Source: Clostridium punense (GTDB lineage Bacteria > Bacillota > Clostridia > Clostridiales > Clostridiaceae). From it: a stretch of 64,000 bases of DNA. The notes below the pieces were generated by a model. The model searched no databases. It was not told where the DNA came from and saw nothing but the letters and a program-made list of their open reading frames with translations. The first letter of the stretch is position 1. Every line of letters begins with the position of its first letter. Positions 7,706 through 17,048 of the stretch are shown here, one piece after another. The position numbers and the translations under genes are program-made. The stretch lies in NCBI RefSeq assembly GCF_017874425.1, contig NZ_JAGGLL010000021.1, forward strand, positions 32,262 through 96,261, read 5' to 3'.

Positions 7706-9979
7706 ATGGATAAAAACAATATTATTATTTCTGGTGCACGAGAAAAAAACTTAAAAAGTATAGATGTTACAATACCTAAAAATCAAATTACCACGGTGGT
7801 AGGTGTGTCTGGGTCTGGAAAGTCCGCCTTAGTTTTTGATACCGTTGCAGCGGAATCTCAAAGACAATTAAATGAAACTTACTCAAGTTTTATAAGAAAT
7901 AGATTGCCTCATTATGGTAAGCCAGAGGTGGATTCCATTAATAATCTTTCCGTATCTATTGTTATTAATCAGAAAAGACTCGGGGACAATGCCCGCTCTA
8001 CTGTAGGAACTGTAACTGATATTTATAGTCTGCTAAGGCTATTGTTTTCAAGAATTGGCACTCCCTTTGTGGGATATTCTGATATTTTTTCCTTTAATAA
8101 TCCTCAAGGAATGTGCGAGGAATGTGAGGGTCTTGGCGTATCACAAGGTTTTCGGATAGATCAGCTACTAGATATGAATAAATCCTTAAATGAAGGTGCA
8201 ATTTTATTCCCTACTTTTTACCCTGGAGGCTTTCGTTGGAAACGTTATGTTCATACTGGATTATTTGATAATGATAAAAAGCTTAAGGATTATAGTGAGG
8301 AGGAACTAGATACTTTGATTAATAAATCTGGCTTCAAACCCCAAAATCCAACAAAAGATTGGCCTCCTACTTCCTTTTATGAGGGCGTTATTCCGCGAAT
8401 AAAAAAAGCATTTCTAACTAAAAGTTGCAGAGAAGCAAAGCTATATAAAAATCATATAGCAAGAGTAGTCTATGAGGATCTATGCCCTGCCTGCTCTGGA
8501 AGTCGCCTAAACTCTAAGGTATTAAGCTGCAAAATAAATGGAAAAACCATTGCAGATTGTGTAAATATGACCATCTCTGACTTAATAGACTTTTTAAAAG
8601 AAATTAAGGTACCCAGTGTAATTACAGTTACAGAGTCACTACTTCAGCAACTGAGTTATGCAAAAGAAGTGGGCCTTGGATATCTGTCCTTAAGTCGTGG
8701 AACTTCTACCTTATCTGGTGGTGAGTCTCAACGTATAAAAATGATACGTCAGCTTGGTAGTAGCTTAAATGGTTTAATTTATATTTTTGATGAGCCAAGC
8801 ATTGGCCTCCATCCTCATGATATTCTTAGAATTAATAGCCTATTAAAAAGGTTAAAGGAAAAAGGCAATACTATTTTAATTGTGGAGCATGACCCAGATA
8901 TTATTAAAATCTCTGATTGCCTCCTTGAAATGGGGCCTGGTTCTGGGGTTCTAGGTGGAGAAGTTATGTTTCTGGGAAGTTTAAGTGAGCTTTATCATAG
9001 CTCTACCTTAACAGCTAAATATCTAAAGAGTTGCCATGAAATGAAAAAAACAATTAGGGAACCTAAGGGTTGGTTAGAAATAAACAATGGTTCCTTACAT
9101 AACCTCCATAATGTTCAGGTGAAGATTCCAAAAGGAGTAATGACTGTGGTAACAGGGGTAGCTGGTTCAGGAAAAAGTACACTGTTTAATAAACTTCTTC
9201 CTGCTTATTATCCACAATGTATTTCAATTAATCAAAAGTCCATTACCACTAACAAACGTTCCAATATAGCTACCTTTTCAGGTATTTTAGACCCTATTAG
9301 AAATTTATTAGGAAGTGTAAATAAGGTTGATGATTCCCTATTTAGTTTTAACTCAAAGGGTGCCTGCCAAAATTGTAAGGGGTTAGGAACCGTGGAACTT
9401 GATTTAGCCTTTATGGATGCAGTAACAGAGGTTTGTGAAGTTTGTAATGGGGAAGGCTTTACTAAAACTGCACTGCAATACTTATACAAAGGCAAAAATA
9501 TCAGTGATATTCTAAATTTAAGTGTAGTTGAAGCTATAGAGTTATTTAGGAATCAACCTTTTGTCAGCGAGCTAAACAAGCTACAAGATGTTGGGCTAGG
9601 ATACTTAAAGTTAGGGCAACGGCTAACCACTTTATCTGGTGGAGAGCTCCAAAGACTAAAACTTGCCCTTGAATTACAGGAGAAAAATCAAATTTATATA
9701 CTAGATGAGCCAACTACTGGATTACACCCTTCTGATATTGAAAAGTTATTATTGATATTTGAAAGACTATTAAACAATGGTAGCACCCTAATTGTTATTG
9801 AGCACAATTTAGAAATCATGTGCCATGGAGACTTTATAATTGACATGGGGCCAGAAGCAGGAGAATTAGGTGGAAACATAGTGTTCTCTGGAAAACCTGA
9901 AGATATATTAGGTTGTGAAGAATCAATTACAGGCAGGTATATAAAAAATTATATTAATGATTCTAAGTACAAGGTTTAA
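7706..9979 (+). CDS. UvrA-like ABC ATPase (short UvrA paralogue)
   Basis: A 757-residue tandem ABC ATPase of the UvrA family. It has two Walker A sites (GVSGSGKSALVF near residue 35, GVAGSGKSTLFN near 485), two signatures (TLSGGESQRIKM, TLSGGELQRLKL) and two Walker B motifs (YIFDEPSIGLHP, YILDEPTTGLHP). CxxC pairs (CEECEGLG, CPACSGSR, CQNCKGLG, CEVCNGEG) mark the zinc-binding insertions. It is about 180 residues shorter than canonical UvrA (about 940), like the UvrA2/drug-resistance class lacking the UvrB-interaction region. The frame is open for another 53 codons upstream, but AAGGAGG 6 nt before the ATG at 7706 fixes this start. A TTGTCA / TGATAT promoter may lie near 7645-7675. Confidence 0.9.
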   Translation: MDKNNIIISGAREKNLKSIDVTIPKNQITTVVGVSGSGKSALVFDTVAAESQRQLNETYSSFIRNRLPHYGKPEVDSINNLSVSIVINQKRLGDNARSTVGTVTDIYSLLRLLFSRIGTPFVGYSDIFSFNNPQGMCEECEGLGVSQGFRIDQLLDMNKSLNEGAILFPTFYPGGFRWKRYVHTGLFDNDKKLKDYSEEELDTLINKSGFKPQNPTKDWPPTSFYEGVIPRIKKAFLTKSCREAKLYKNHIARVVYEDLCPACSGSRLNSKVLSCKINGKTIADCVNMTISDLIDFLKEIKVPSVITVTESLLQQLSYAKEVGLGYLSLSRGTSTLSGGESQRIKMIRQLGSSLNGLIYIFDEPSIGLHPHDILRINSLLKRLKEKGNTILIVEHDPDIIKISDCLLEMGPGSGVLGGEVMFLGSLSELYHSSTLTAKYLKSCHEMKKTIREPKGWLEINNGSLHNLHNVQVKIPKGVMTVVTGVAGSGKSTLFNKLLPAYYPQCISINQKSITTNKRSNIATFSGILDPIRNLLGSVNKVDDSLFSFNSKGACQNCKGLGTVELDLAFMDAVTEVCEVCNGEGFTKTALQYLYKGKNISDILNLSVVEAIELFRNQPFVSELNKLQDVGLGYLKLGQRLTTLSGGELQRLKLALELQEKNQIYILDEPTTGLHPSDIEKLLLIFERLLNNGSTLIVIEHNLEIMCHGDFIIDMGPEAGELGGNIVFSGKPEDILGCEESITGRYIKNYINDSKYKV

Positions 9980-10261
9980 AACTTCAACTATTAATTTACA
10001 GCTTAAACCTCACAACCCCAAAATAATATTAACCACCTAGGTTGCTTCCCTATCTGCATAGAGAGGATGGAAATTATGCTTCTACTCTTATTTCTACCAG
10101 GCTTGTCTTAGTAGTCGGTGTGATATATTCTAATTTTTATACTCTCGTTATATCTCAGACTACTTCTGAAATCTAACGGGTTATATATCTGATTTTTAAG
10201 ATTCCATGAAATCTTTATAAAGAGATATATTTAAAGCTTCTTTTATAGATATATTTATAAC

Positions 10262-10390
10262 CATAAATCGTGAAAAGTTCTTTTATTGAAATCTTAATAT
10301 ACAGATATCGTGAAAAATTGTTTTATTGAAATCTTTATAAAAAGATAAGAAGATATAGTGTTCATGCGGGTTTCAAGGGTTTTATGTGGA
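10262..10390. repeat. Dispersed repeat, copy X (shared with 46677-46772)
   Basis: The core from 10304 matches the copy at 46.7 kb almost base for base: ATATCGTGAAAAATT-TTTTATTGAAATCTTTA, then AAAAGATAAGAAGATATAG, TGTT-ATGCGGGTT and AAG. The other copy has 11 extra bases in the middle. In this copy the first half-unit (TCGTGAAAAGTTCTTTTATT...) is tandemly repeated at 10267-10296. Neither copy contains an open frame. Function unknown. Confidence 0.8.
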
Positions 10391-10429
10391 ATTAGGCTAC
10401 TATTTTTTATTGATGTGATGATGTAATTA

Positions 10430-10484
10430 AGGGATATGTAAAAACCAAGTATTTTAAACTTCATTTTGACATATCCCTCTTTTA
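10430..10484. terminator. Terminator-like hairpin
   Basis: AGGGATATGT pairs with ACATATCCCT around a 29-nt loop, followed on the plus strand by CTTTT. It may end transcription from the upstream repeat region or from the UvrA-like gene. Confidence 0.55.
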
Positions 10485-10485
10485 A

Positions 10486-10545
10486 AGTCTCTATTTAGAA
10501 TCTTATTGAGTTTTTCATGCTTAATACTAAAAGCTACCTTCCAAA
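10486..10545 (-). pseudogene. Relic of an ABC exporter permease C-terminus
   Basis: The minus strand encodes LWKVAFSIKHEKLNKILNRD, which lines up with the last residues of the nearby permease (LWNVAFNIKPEKLDKALGQ at 11637). Only about 20 codons are recognisable, so this is a leftover of a second, now deleted copy of that permease. Confidence 0.65.
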
Positions 10546-10561
10546 GCTGGCTATAAAACTA

Positions 10562-10741
10562 CTACTTGAAACAATAATATAATAATAAGGATTGTGTAGA
10601 AGAAATATCTTCATAAGAGGTTCTAGCTTCCTTTAAAATCACAAGGTTCTTCGCCTCTATATGATTTAGATAATTTATAAAATATTCAATATCAGAAAGC
10701 CTGCTAAGAAAAGATTCATCATGTTTAAAGCATTTGAAAAT
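10562..10741 (-). pseudogene. Start-less 59-codon frame, probable gene remnant
   Basis: Between an in-frame TGA and a TAG the minus strand reads IFKCFKHDESFLSRLSDIEY and then FINYLNHIEAKNLVILKEAR. The composition is protein-like and amphipathic, but no start codon or ribosome-binding site is present. The family is not recognised. Confidence 0.3.
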
Positions 10742-10753
10742 TCACTCATAAGC

Positions 10754-11566
10754 TTATTTCTGAATAAATTTTACTAGCTCTTCATTAAATTTATCCTTTT
10801 GATCATAAAACACTCCATGACCACTATAGCTGAAAGGTAATAGTTTTGAATTTTTAATGATTTTGTTTTGTATTTCACCTAGTTCAAAAGGAACAACCTT
10901 ATCATGGATTCCATGAATAATTAAAGTTGGAACATTTACTGCCTCTAAATCACAAAACAGCACTTCATTTAACCAAGTATTGGCAATGGCTGCGGTTGAC
11001 CATCCAGCCGCTTGTAAGCCTAACTGGAAAAACCAATCTGAGAAGGCTTCACTTATGAACTGGTAAAAGAATATATCTCCAAAACCTCTAAGCATTTTAG
11101 GTCTATCGTCATATGTTCCTTCGATTAGCTGTAGAACTGTTTCCTTATCTAATCCGTAAGGAAAATTAGAACGCTTAATGAGACTAGGTGCAGCTGCAGA
11201 AACTAGAACAAGCTTTGATATTCCATACCCTTTATGTCTCCCCATATATCTTGCGGCTATGGCCCCTCCAGTTGAATGTCCTACAAGTGTAATATCACAT
11301 AATCCAAGTGTATCAATTACACTTTTAACATCATCTGCTAGGGTATTGTAATCATATCCTGTCCATGGTTTATCTGAATTTCCAAATCCTCTTGTATCTA
11401 TTCCTATACATCTATAACCTTGCTTAGGGAGCTTGTCAAACTGATATTCAAACAATTTATGACTGCCAGGCCACCCATGTATAAACAGAATTGTCTTTTT
11501 TCCTTCTGGATTCAAATCTTCCACATATACTTTTACATTTGTAGAACATTTTATATAATAGCTCAT
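10754..11566 (-). CDS. Alpha/beta-fold hydrolase
   Basis: A 270-residue soluble hydrolase with the fold's landmarks: HGWPGS (oxyanion loop, about residue 30), the nucleophile elbow GHSTGG (Ser about 97), an acid in HGIHDKVVP (Asp about 223) and the catalytic His in YSGHGVFYD (about 249). The cap region, about 130-200, is aromatic-rich. Closest in pattern to the epoxide hydrolase/haloperoxidase/esterase group. The substrate cannot be inferred. It is a single gene separated by 70 bp from the ABC exporter genes upstream on the same strand and may be co-transcribed with them. Confidence 0.88.
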   Translation of the reverse strand: MSYYIKCSTNVKVYVEDLNPEGKKTILFIHGWPGSHKLFEYQFDKLPKQGYRCIGIDTRGFGNSDKPWTGYDYNTLADDVKSVIDTLGLCDITLVGHSTGGAIAARYMGRHKGYGISKLVLVSAAAPSLIKRSNFPYGLDKETVLQLIEGTYDDRPKMLRGFGDIFFYQFISEAFSDWFFQLGLQAAGWSTAAIANTWLNEVLFCDLEAVNVPTLIIHGIHDKVVPFELGEIQNKIIKNSKLLPFSYSGHGVFYDQKDKFNEELVKFIQK

Positions 11567-11636
11567 TATGAACCTCCAATAATTATTAGCTCTACCACTA
11601 TATTATTCACTTTGCAAAAGAGTGTGTATGCTAAAA

Positions 11637-13295
11637 CTATTGTCCCAAAGCCTTATCAAGTTTTTCAGGCTTAATGTTGAAAGCTACATTCCAAAGTATT
11701 AGGTTAGCTACAATACTTACACCTAAAAGTATATAAAAACTATAATCCATTTTGCCTATAAAATAGTGTGCTACCCATATGGCACCAATGACAAACATTA
11801 AGATAAAGTTTATGCCTACGTCAGATTGTTTTGCAGCATCATAGGGTTGTGAAAATGGCAGGCCTTTTTTCATAGTCATAAAGCATAATAGAGTATAACT
11901 CATCATATTCAAAAGAATCACCACTAAATCTCCTGTTATCCTCACTCCAAAAATAGCTATGAAAACTGCTGCTTGAAACAAAAATATAGGAAGAAATAGC
12001 TTAGCTATAAGTGCTTTCATAGTTCCTTTAAACACAGGCTTATAGTTGTTAATTGGCATAGTTTTATAGATCCAAGCTCCTTTATAGTTTCCGGAGTACT
12101 TAACCATAATAATAATTGAAGATAACATCATTCCAGTAAAGTATATAAAAAAGTAAGATTTTCCCTTAGAAATCTCAGCAAAGGAAGACATAGATAACCT
12201 TTGAAAGATAAATATAAAAGGAAAGATTATAGCAAGCCCTAAGGATGGGTATACCTTAAGCTTAAATTCCCTTTCATTTTTGATCATGTCTGAGGTAAAC
12301 CTAAAGAACAGCCTCTCCTCTTTGCTTCTGCACAAAATCTTTGAAATTAATTCCCCAGGTTTTCTTTTAACTTTTTTCCTCTTTCCAGAGTTATTAGTCA
12401 TCTTTTGAAGATTTTCTTCAAACATAGCCATGGACTTAACATAAAACGCTATTGCAGTAATTGGAACTACAACAGCCATCACAGAAAGAATACCATAAAC
12501 TAAATTTATCTCTGATTTTTTCATTATCTCAAATGGGGCTGCAAACCATACAGGAGGCAGCAAATATTGCCACCACTTTGGTGTAAACTGAACATTCATT
12601 TCTGCTACCTGGAATAGTCTCCCCACCATTTGATAACCTATAGCAATTACTAAGCTTAGAATAATTTGAAAATAGTTGATTACATCTTTAAGCTTTTCTC
12701 CATCAAAGAATCTTAAAATTATAAGATATAAGAAGGAAGTTAAAACTATTATAAACATATCTAAGAATATCACTGCTACAATAAACATAAGAGTAAATAA
12801 TATTCCATGCTTTGAAACACTAGCAATAAGAGCTGGTAAAATCAAGGCTATGGTTACATAAAACATATATAAAGACACATGAATGGTCTTTGCAAAGTTT
12901 AAGGTTCTTGAATCTACTGGCTTTGTGCCTATTATATTTTTATCCCTCACATCTAAAAGTACCGATGAAAAATCTGAAATTAAAGAGGACATAATTAAAA
13001 ACATAATTATCCCAAACACAATACTCATTTGATATAAATAACTGCTTTCCATGAGAATAAAAGGAATTAACATTAACCCAATAAGGATATATACCCAGAG
13101 GGATTTTAAAAACCTATTACTGTTGTCTTTTTCACTTTTTTTATTATCATTAGCTGCAAAAACTGTTGGTACTCTTCTTCCATCCATTAAAAGCTTTATT
13201 TGAAGTATTTTTCTCATTACCTCATAATCTACTCCAAGTTTTTTGAAGATGGACTTAAACCTATCTAAAAACTTTAAAAATTTAAAATCCTTCAT
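11637..13295 (-). CDS. ABC exporter membrane subunit
   Basis: A 552-residue polytopic protein with about 12 hydrophobic segments arranged in two blocks separated by a cytoplasmic stretch (NNSGKRKKVKRKPGE, about residue 310-325). It is the permease partner of the ATPase encoded just upstream. The ATG at 13295 has GAGGTG 8 nt upstream and lies 4 nt after the ATPase stop. A longer frame to 13346 overlaps the ATPase gene and is less likely. Its C-terminus is echoed by a relic at 10486-10545. Substrate unknown. Confidence 0.82.
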   Translation of the reverse strand: MKDFKFLKFLDRFKSIFKKLGVDYEVMRKILQIKLLMDGRRVPTVFAANDNKKSEKDNSNRFLKSLWVYILIGLMLIPFILMESSYLYQMSIVFGIIMFLIMSSLISDFSSVLLDVRDKNIIGTKPVDSRTLNFAKTIHVSLYMFYVTIALILPALIASVSKHGILFTLMFIVAVIFLDMFIIVLTSFLYLIILRFFDGEKLKDVINYFQIILSLVIAIGYQMVGRLFQVAEMNVQFTPKWWQYLLPPVWFAAPFEIMKKSEINLVYGILSVMAVVVPITAIAFYVKSMAMFEENLQKMTNNSGKRKKVKRKPGELISKILCRSKEERLFFRFTSDMIKNEREFKLKVYPSLGLAIIFPFIFIFQRLSMSSFAEISKGKSYFFIYFTGMMLSSIIIMVKYSGNYKGAWIYKTMPINNYKPVFKGTMKALIAKLFLPIFLFQAAVFIAIFGVRITGDLVVILLNMMSYTLLCFMTMKKGLPFSQPYDAAKQSDVGINFILMFVIGAIWVAHYFIGKMDYSFYILLGVSIVANLILWNVAFNIKPEKLDKALGQ

Positions 13296-13299
13296 AAGT

Positions 13300-14082
13300 C
13301 TACACCTCTTCAACCACAGAGACAAACTCCTCTGCAATAGTTTCATACTGGTTAAACCCTGTAAGCTGGTTGAAGATTTGTTCTAGGGTACCCTCTTTAA
13401 TATTTTCCTTAAGCTCATTAAAGCTACCATCTGCAACAACTTCACCATTATTTAAAAGTATTATTCTATTGCTTATTTTCTCCACCACGTCCATGATGTG
13501 TGAGGAGTAAAATATGGTTTTACCTTGCTTTGAAAGATGAAAAAGAATTTCTTTAACTACCATTACACTATTTGCATCTAGTCCACTTAGAGGCTCATCT
13601 AAAAATAATATGTCTGGATTGTGAAGAAGACTAGAGATAATTAAAACCTTCTGCTTCATGCCCTTAGAAAAAGAGCTAATTCTTGAATTATAGGAGTCTT
13701 TTATTCCTAAAAGCTCCATAAGCTTTTCTGCTTTTACATCTGCCTTTTCAAAAGTTAAGCCATAGAGTTCTCCTATAAAGGTGAGATATTCCCTTGCTGT
13801 AAGGCTATCATAAATGTCGGCAATCTCAGGTACATATCCAATTCTTCTTTTATATTCTTTGCTATCCTTTGATATATCTTGTCCTAATATTTTAACTTCT
13901 CCCTGGTACCCATGTACAATACCTAAGATAATTTTAATAGTAGTACTCTTACCTGCTCCATTAGGTCCAATATATCCAATAATTTCTCCTTGGTGTATTT
14001 CTAAATTTATCCCCTTTAAAACCCTTTTTTCCCCATAACTCATGGACAGGTTCTTAATCTCTACTGTCACATCATTACCCAT
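13300..14082 (-). CDS. ABC exporter ATP-binding subunit
   Basis: A 260-residue ATPase with Walker A GPNGAGKSTT (about residue 39-48), Q-loop in YVPEIADIYDSL, signature SSFSKGMKQK (about 137), Walker B ILFLDEPLSGLD (about 157) and H-loop SSHIMD (about 196). The Gln-Pro of the usual YxPQ/E Q-loop is PE, as in many ABC-2 type drug or lantibiotic exporters. The gene leads a two-gene operon with the permease, whose start lies 4 nt beyond this stop. Confidence 0.92.
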   Translation of the reverse strand: MGNDVTVEIKNLSMSYGEKRVLKGINLEIHQGEIIGYIGPNGAGKSTTIKIILGIVHGYQGEVKILGQDISKDSKEYKRRIGYVPEIADIYDSLTAREYLTFIGELYGLTFEKADVKAEKLMELLGIKDSYNSRISSFSKGMKQKVLIISSLLHNPDILFLDEPLSGLDANSVMVVKEILFHLSKQGKTIFYSSHIMDVVEKISNRIILLNNGEVVADGSFNELKENIKEGTLEQIFNQLTGFNQYETIAEEFVSVVEEV

Positions 14083-14517
14083 ATAAACTCCCCCAACTGT
14101 TAAATTAATACTTATAATATATCATTTTCCATTTACAATTTCAAATTATAATGTGAATTTAAACTAATTGTTTAAATTTTTCTTGAAATTATATTTATTA
14201 TTATTCATTAATTAAATTTACATTTAATTTTAATTCTCTAGAGTTCATATAAAATAGTGACCAATATATTACTACTGTTTTTAAATTGGTTTTATTATTT
14301 TCTGTTAGGTTTATAAGTAATGTTTATCTTATCTTTAAGGGCTCTGTGCCTATATTGCACCATCTATATAAGTAAAAAAACAACAGAAAAACCATGAATA
14401 ATATGAAGAATTAATTCTTATATTATCCATGGCTTATTAAGCCCACCCTAATAAATCTTCCTTTTATTGAAGCCTGCTAATAAATATTATTTTAAATTTC
14501 GTGGTTTTCCTAGAAAA
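14083..14517. other. Intergenic region between feoB and the ABC exporter
   Basis: About 435 bp. It holds the promoter side of the ABC operon, not precisely placed, and the feoB terminator at 14385-14436. Nothing else is recognised in the AT-rich middle. Confidence 0.5.
14385..14436 (-). terminator. Intrinsic terminator of the feoAB operon
   Basis: Read on the minus strand, CCATGGATAATATAAGAATT pairs with AATTCTTCATATTATTCATGG with two mismatches, then a run of T. It lies about 80 bp beyond the feoB stop. Confidence 0.8.
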
Positions 14518-16641
14518 TTAAAATAATAAACCAAATAACTTAAATAAGTTTGTAGTTAAAAAACATACTCCAAAGGCAATTATTGTTGGTAAAGCAAAGC
14601 TGAATGCTGTCCACTTCCAGCTTCCTGTTTCTTTCTTAATTGTCCATAAGGTTGTAGAACATGGCCAATGAAGTAAACTAAATAGCATTGTATTTAGTGC
14701 AGTTAAATACGTCCATCCGTTATTTCGTAAAACTTCCGTTAAAGACTCAAGACTCTCAAACTCTATCATTGAACCAGTAGATAGATAAGACATTAATAAT
14801 ATAGGTAGCACAATTTCATTTGCAGGTAATCCTAAAATAAAAGCCATTAAGATAAATCCATCAAGCCCAATTGCTTTTGCTAATGGATCTAGTAGATTGG
14901 CAACATATGCAATTATACTAAGATTTCCAATATATATATTACCTAAAATCCATGTTAGGGCTCCTGCTGGCACTGCTACAAGCACAGCTCTAGACAATAC
15001 AAATATAGTTCTATCAATTAAAGAAGTATAAATAACTCTTCCAATTTGCGGCTTGCGATATGGTGGTAATTCTAAAGTAAAAGTTGATGGTACCCCCTTT
15101 AACAGAGTTTTAGATAGAATAAATGATACTAAAAGAGTTACCCCAATACCAATTATAACTATAAGCGTTACAGACAAGGATGGAAGGATACTTAAAAACT
15201 TCTTCTCACTTATCATGGCAAAAAACACTGTAGAAATTGCAATAAGTGTTGGAAACCTACCATTGCAAGGGACAAAGTTATTTGTAATTATGGCAATTAT
15301 ACGTTCTCTAGGCGAATCGATAATTCTGCATCCAATTACCCCTGCTGCATTACACCCAAATCCCATGCACATTGTTAAGCATTGCTTCCCATGAGCACAA
15401 GCTTTTTTAAATAAATGGTCTAAGTTAAAGGCTATACGTGGAAGATATCCTAAGTCCTCTAAAAGGGTAAACAAAGGAAAGAATATTGCCATTGGTGGTA
15501 ACATAACAGATACAACCCAAGCTAATGTTCTATACATTCCTAACACAAGAATTCCATGAAGCCACTGTGGTGCATTCATGGCTATAAACCATTGAGTTAA
15601 TTTTTCTTCAAAACCAAAGAGTAAATTAGCCAACATTTGTGAGGGAATATTAGCCCCCTCTACCGTAAGCCAAAATACTAGTCCTAGTAGAAGAAGCATC
15701 AAAGGTATGCCAAAAACTTTGGAGGTTATTATATCATCAATCTTCTCGTCTCTTTTCCATTTAGAGCTGTCACTTTTAATGCATTTATTGGTAAGCTCTT
15801 TAGCTAACCTATAAGTTTCATGTGTAATTGATTCTCTAATGATTTCTCTATCTATATTTAAATTTAAATTCTTTACTTTAGAATTTGTATTCTCAACAGT
15901 TTCATCACCTAAATACTCTTTTAAGGAGTTAGTAATACTTAAATCACCATCAATTATTCTTAAAGCAAGCCATCTAGAGTTCATATTAGGAATAGTTTCC
16001 TTTATGATTGGCTCCACCTCACTAATTAATTTTTCAATTTCATCCTCATACCTAATTTTCATATTAGAATACTTATATTTATCAAAGCTAACTTCGTGAA
16101 CTATGTTTTTTAGTTCTTCCAGACCAGTACCATTTCTAGCTGCGGTTAAAACAACTGGTATGCCTAAATGCTTTTCTAAACCTTGTTTATCTATAATAAT
16201 GTTCTTTCTTTTCGCTTCATCTATAAGGTTTACGCATAGTATTACTTTATCTGTAAGTTCCATGATTTGAAATACTAAATTTAAATTTCTTTCAAGACAT
16301 GTAGCATCTGTTACAACTATGCAGGCTTCAGGATTTCCAAAACAAATAAAATCTCTTGCTACTAGCTCTTCCACAGAAGACGCAAAAAGAGAATAGGTTC
16401 CAGGTAAGTCTACAAGAATATAGTCATTATTTTTATATTGAAATTCTCCCCTAGCATTTACTACCGTTTTTCCTGGCCAATTACCTGTATGTTGGTGCAG
16501 CCCAGTTAATGAGTTAAATACAGTGCTTTTTCCTGTGTTAGGATTTCCAGCTAGGGAAATCACATGTTGACTTTCACTAGCTTCAATATTAAACATATCT
16601 TTTAACGATTCTTTTTTCGATGTTTTATAAGTTAATCCCAT
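14518..16641 (-). CDS. feoB: Ferrous iron transporter FeoB
   Basis: A 707-residue inner-membrane Fe(II) transporter. The N-terminal G domain shows G1 AGNPNTGKSTVFN (about residue 31), G3 VDLPGTYS (about 77) and G4 VNLID (about 137). A helical linker follows (about 190-290), then the membrane domain with Gate motifs such as MCMGFGCNAAGVIGCRI (about residue 425) and the second Cys-containing segment near FSLLHWPCSTTLWT (about 663). The ATG is preceded by AAAGGAGT, which is embedded in the last codons of feoA. GTP-dependent iron uptake under anaerobic conditions is the family role. Confidence 0.96.
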   Translation of the reverse strand: MGLTYKTSKKESLKDMFNIEASESQHVISLAGNPNTGKSTVFNSLTGLHQHTGNWPGKTVVNARGEFQYKNNDYILVDLPGTYSLFASSVEELVARDFICFGNPEACIVVTDATCLERNLNLVFQIMELTDKVILCVNLIDEAKRKNIIIDKQGLEKHLGIPVVLTAARNGTGLEELKNIVHEVSFDKYKYSNMKIRYEDEIEKLISEVEPIIKETIPNMNSRWLALRIIDGDLSITNSLKEYLGDETVENTNSKVKNLNLNIDREIIRESITHETYRLAKELTNKCIKSDSSKWKRDEKIDDIITSKVFGIPLMLLLLGLVFWLTVEGANIPSQMLANLLFGFEEKLTQWFIAMNAPQWLHGILVLGMYRTLAWVVSVMLPPMAIFFPLFTLLEDLGYLPRIAFNLDHLFKKACAHGKQCLTMCMGFGCNAAGVIGCRIIDSPRERIIAIITNNFVPCNGRFPTLIAISTVFFAMISEKKFLSILPSLSVTLIVIIGIGVTLLVSFILSKTLLKGVPSTFTLELPPYRKPQIGRVIYTSLIDRTIFVLSRAVLVAVPAGALTWILGNIYIGNLSIIAYVANLLDPLAKAIGLDGFILMAFILGLPANEIVLPILLMSYLSTGSMIEFESLESLTEVLRNNGWTYLTALNTMLFSLLHWPCSTTLWTIKKETGSWKWTAFSFALPTIIAFGVCFLTTNLFKLFGLLF

Positions 16642-16644
16642 TTT

Positions 16645-16884
16645 TTACTCCTTTATCTTATTGCTAATCACATAAACTAAACTTGCTTCTTCTTTTCTAA
16701 GGGCAATCATAGCTCCTCTAATTTTATAAACTACTAAATTATCCTTAGGGCCTTTTCTAATAATTTCAACTTTAGATCCTTTAACTAACCCAAGAGCCAT
16801 TAACCTTTCTTTTAGTAAATCTTTAGCTTCTAAACTTTTTACTTCCACTATTTCTCCAACCTTCATTTCACATAATTTGTGCAT
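16645..16884 (-). CDS. feoA: Ferrous iron transport accessory protein FeoA
   Basis: A 79-residue SH3-like protein, with the conserved KERLMALGLVKGSKVEIIRK core and a final strand GAMIALRKEEASLVYV. It is translated just before feoB, and its final codons (ATA AAG GAG TAA) contain the feoB ribosome-binding site. I take the ATG at 16884, 7 nt after GAGGTG. An in-frame GTG nine bases earlier overlaps that site and is unlikely. Confidence 0.93.
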   Translation of the reverse strand: MHKLCEMKVGEIVEVKSLEAKDLLKERLMALGLVKGSKVEIIRKGPKDNLVVYKIRGAMIALRKEEASLVYVISNKIKE

Positions 16885-16909
16885 TACTTTCACCTCGAAA
16901 ATTATTTAA

Positions 16910-16926
16910 TTTAGCTTAGGCTATAA
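16910..16926. promoter_or_regulatory. Candidate DtxR-family operator between feoA and its regulator
   Basis: TTTAGCTTAGGCTATAA is an imperfect palindrome centred on TTAG and resembles the DtxR/IdeR box (TTAGGTTAGGCTAACCTAA core). It lies 26 bp upstream of the feoA start in the intergenic region shared with the dtxR-like gene. Confidence 0.55.
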
Positions 16927-17048
16927 GTTTTAACCATGTCTAACATTCACCCTGCTTTATACTATGAATGAAAATAAAAAATGGTTACCATTAGCATAAA
17001 AAAAATTGTAGTGAATATAATTATGTATATTAAAATGGGGGTGAATTT

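Larger units (their letters stand above)
9980..10753. other. Intergenic region with repeat element, terminator and gene debris
   Basis: Contains, left to right: an unassigned stretch (9980-10260), a repeat element shared with 46.7 kb (10262-10390), a hairpin with a T-run (10430-10484), a remnant of an ABC permease C-terminus on the minus strand (10486-10545), and a start-less 59-codon minus-strand frame (10562-10741). Confidence 0.6.

Noticed and set aside
10030..10130. GC-richer stretch (about 10030-10130) suspected to be a riboswitch or IS end
   Set aside because: No consensus of a known riboswitch, no convincing inverted ends and no downstream gene to control.
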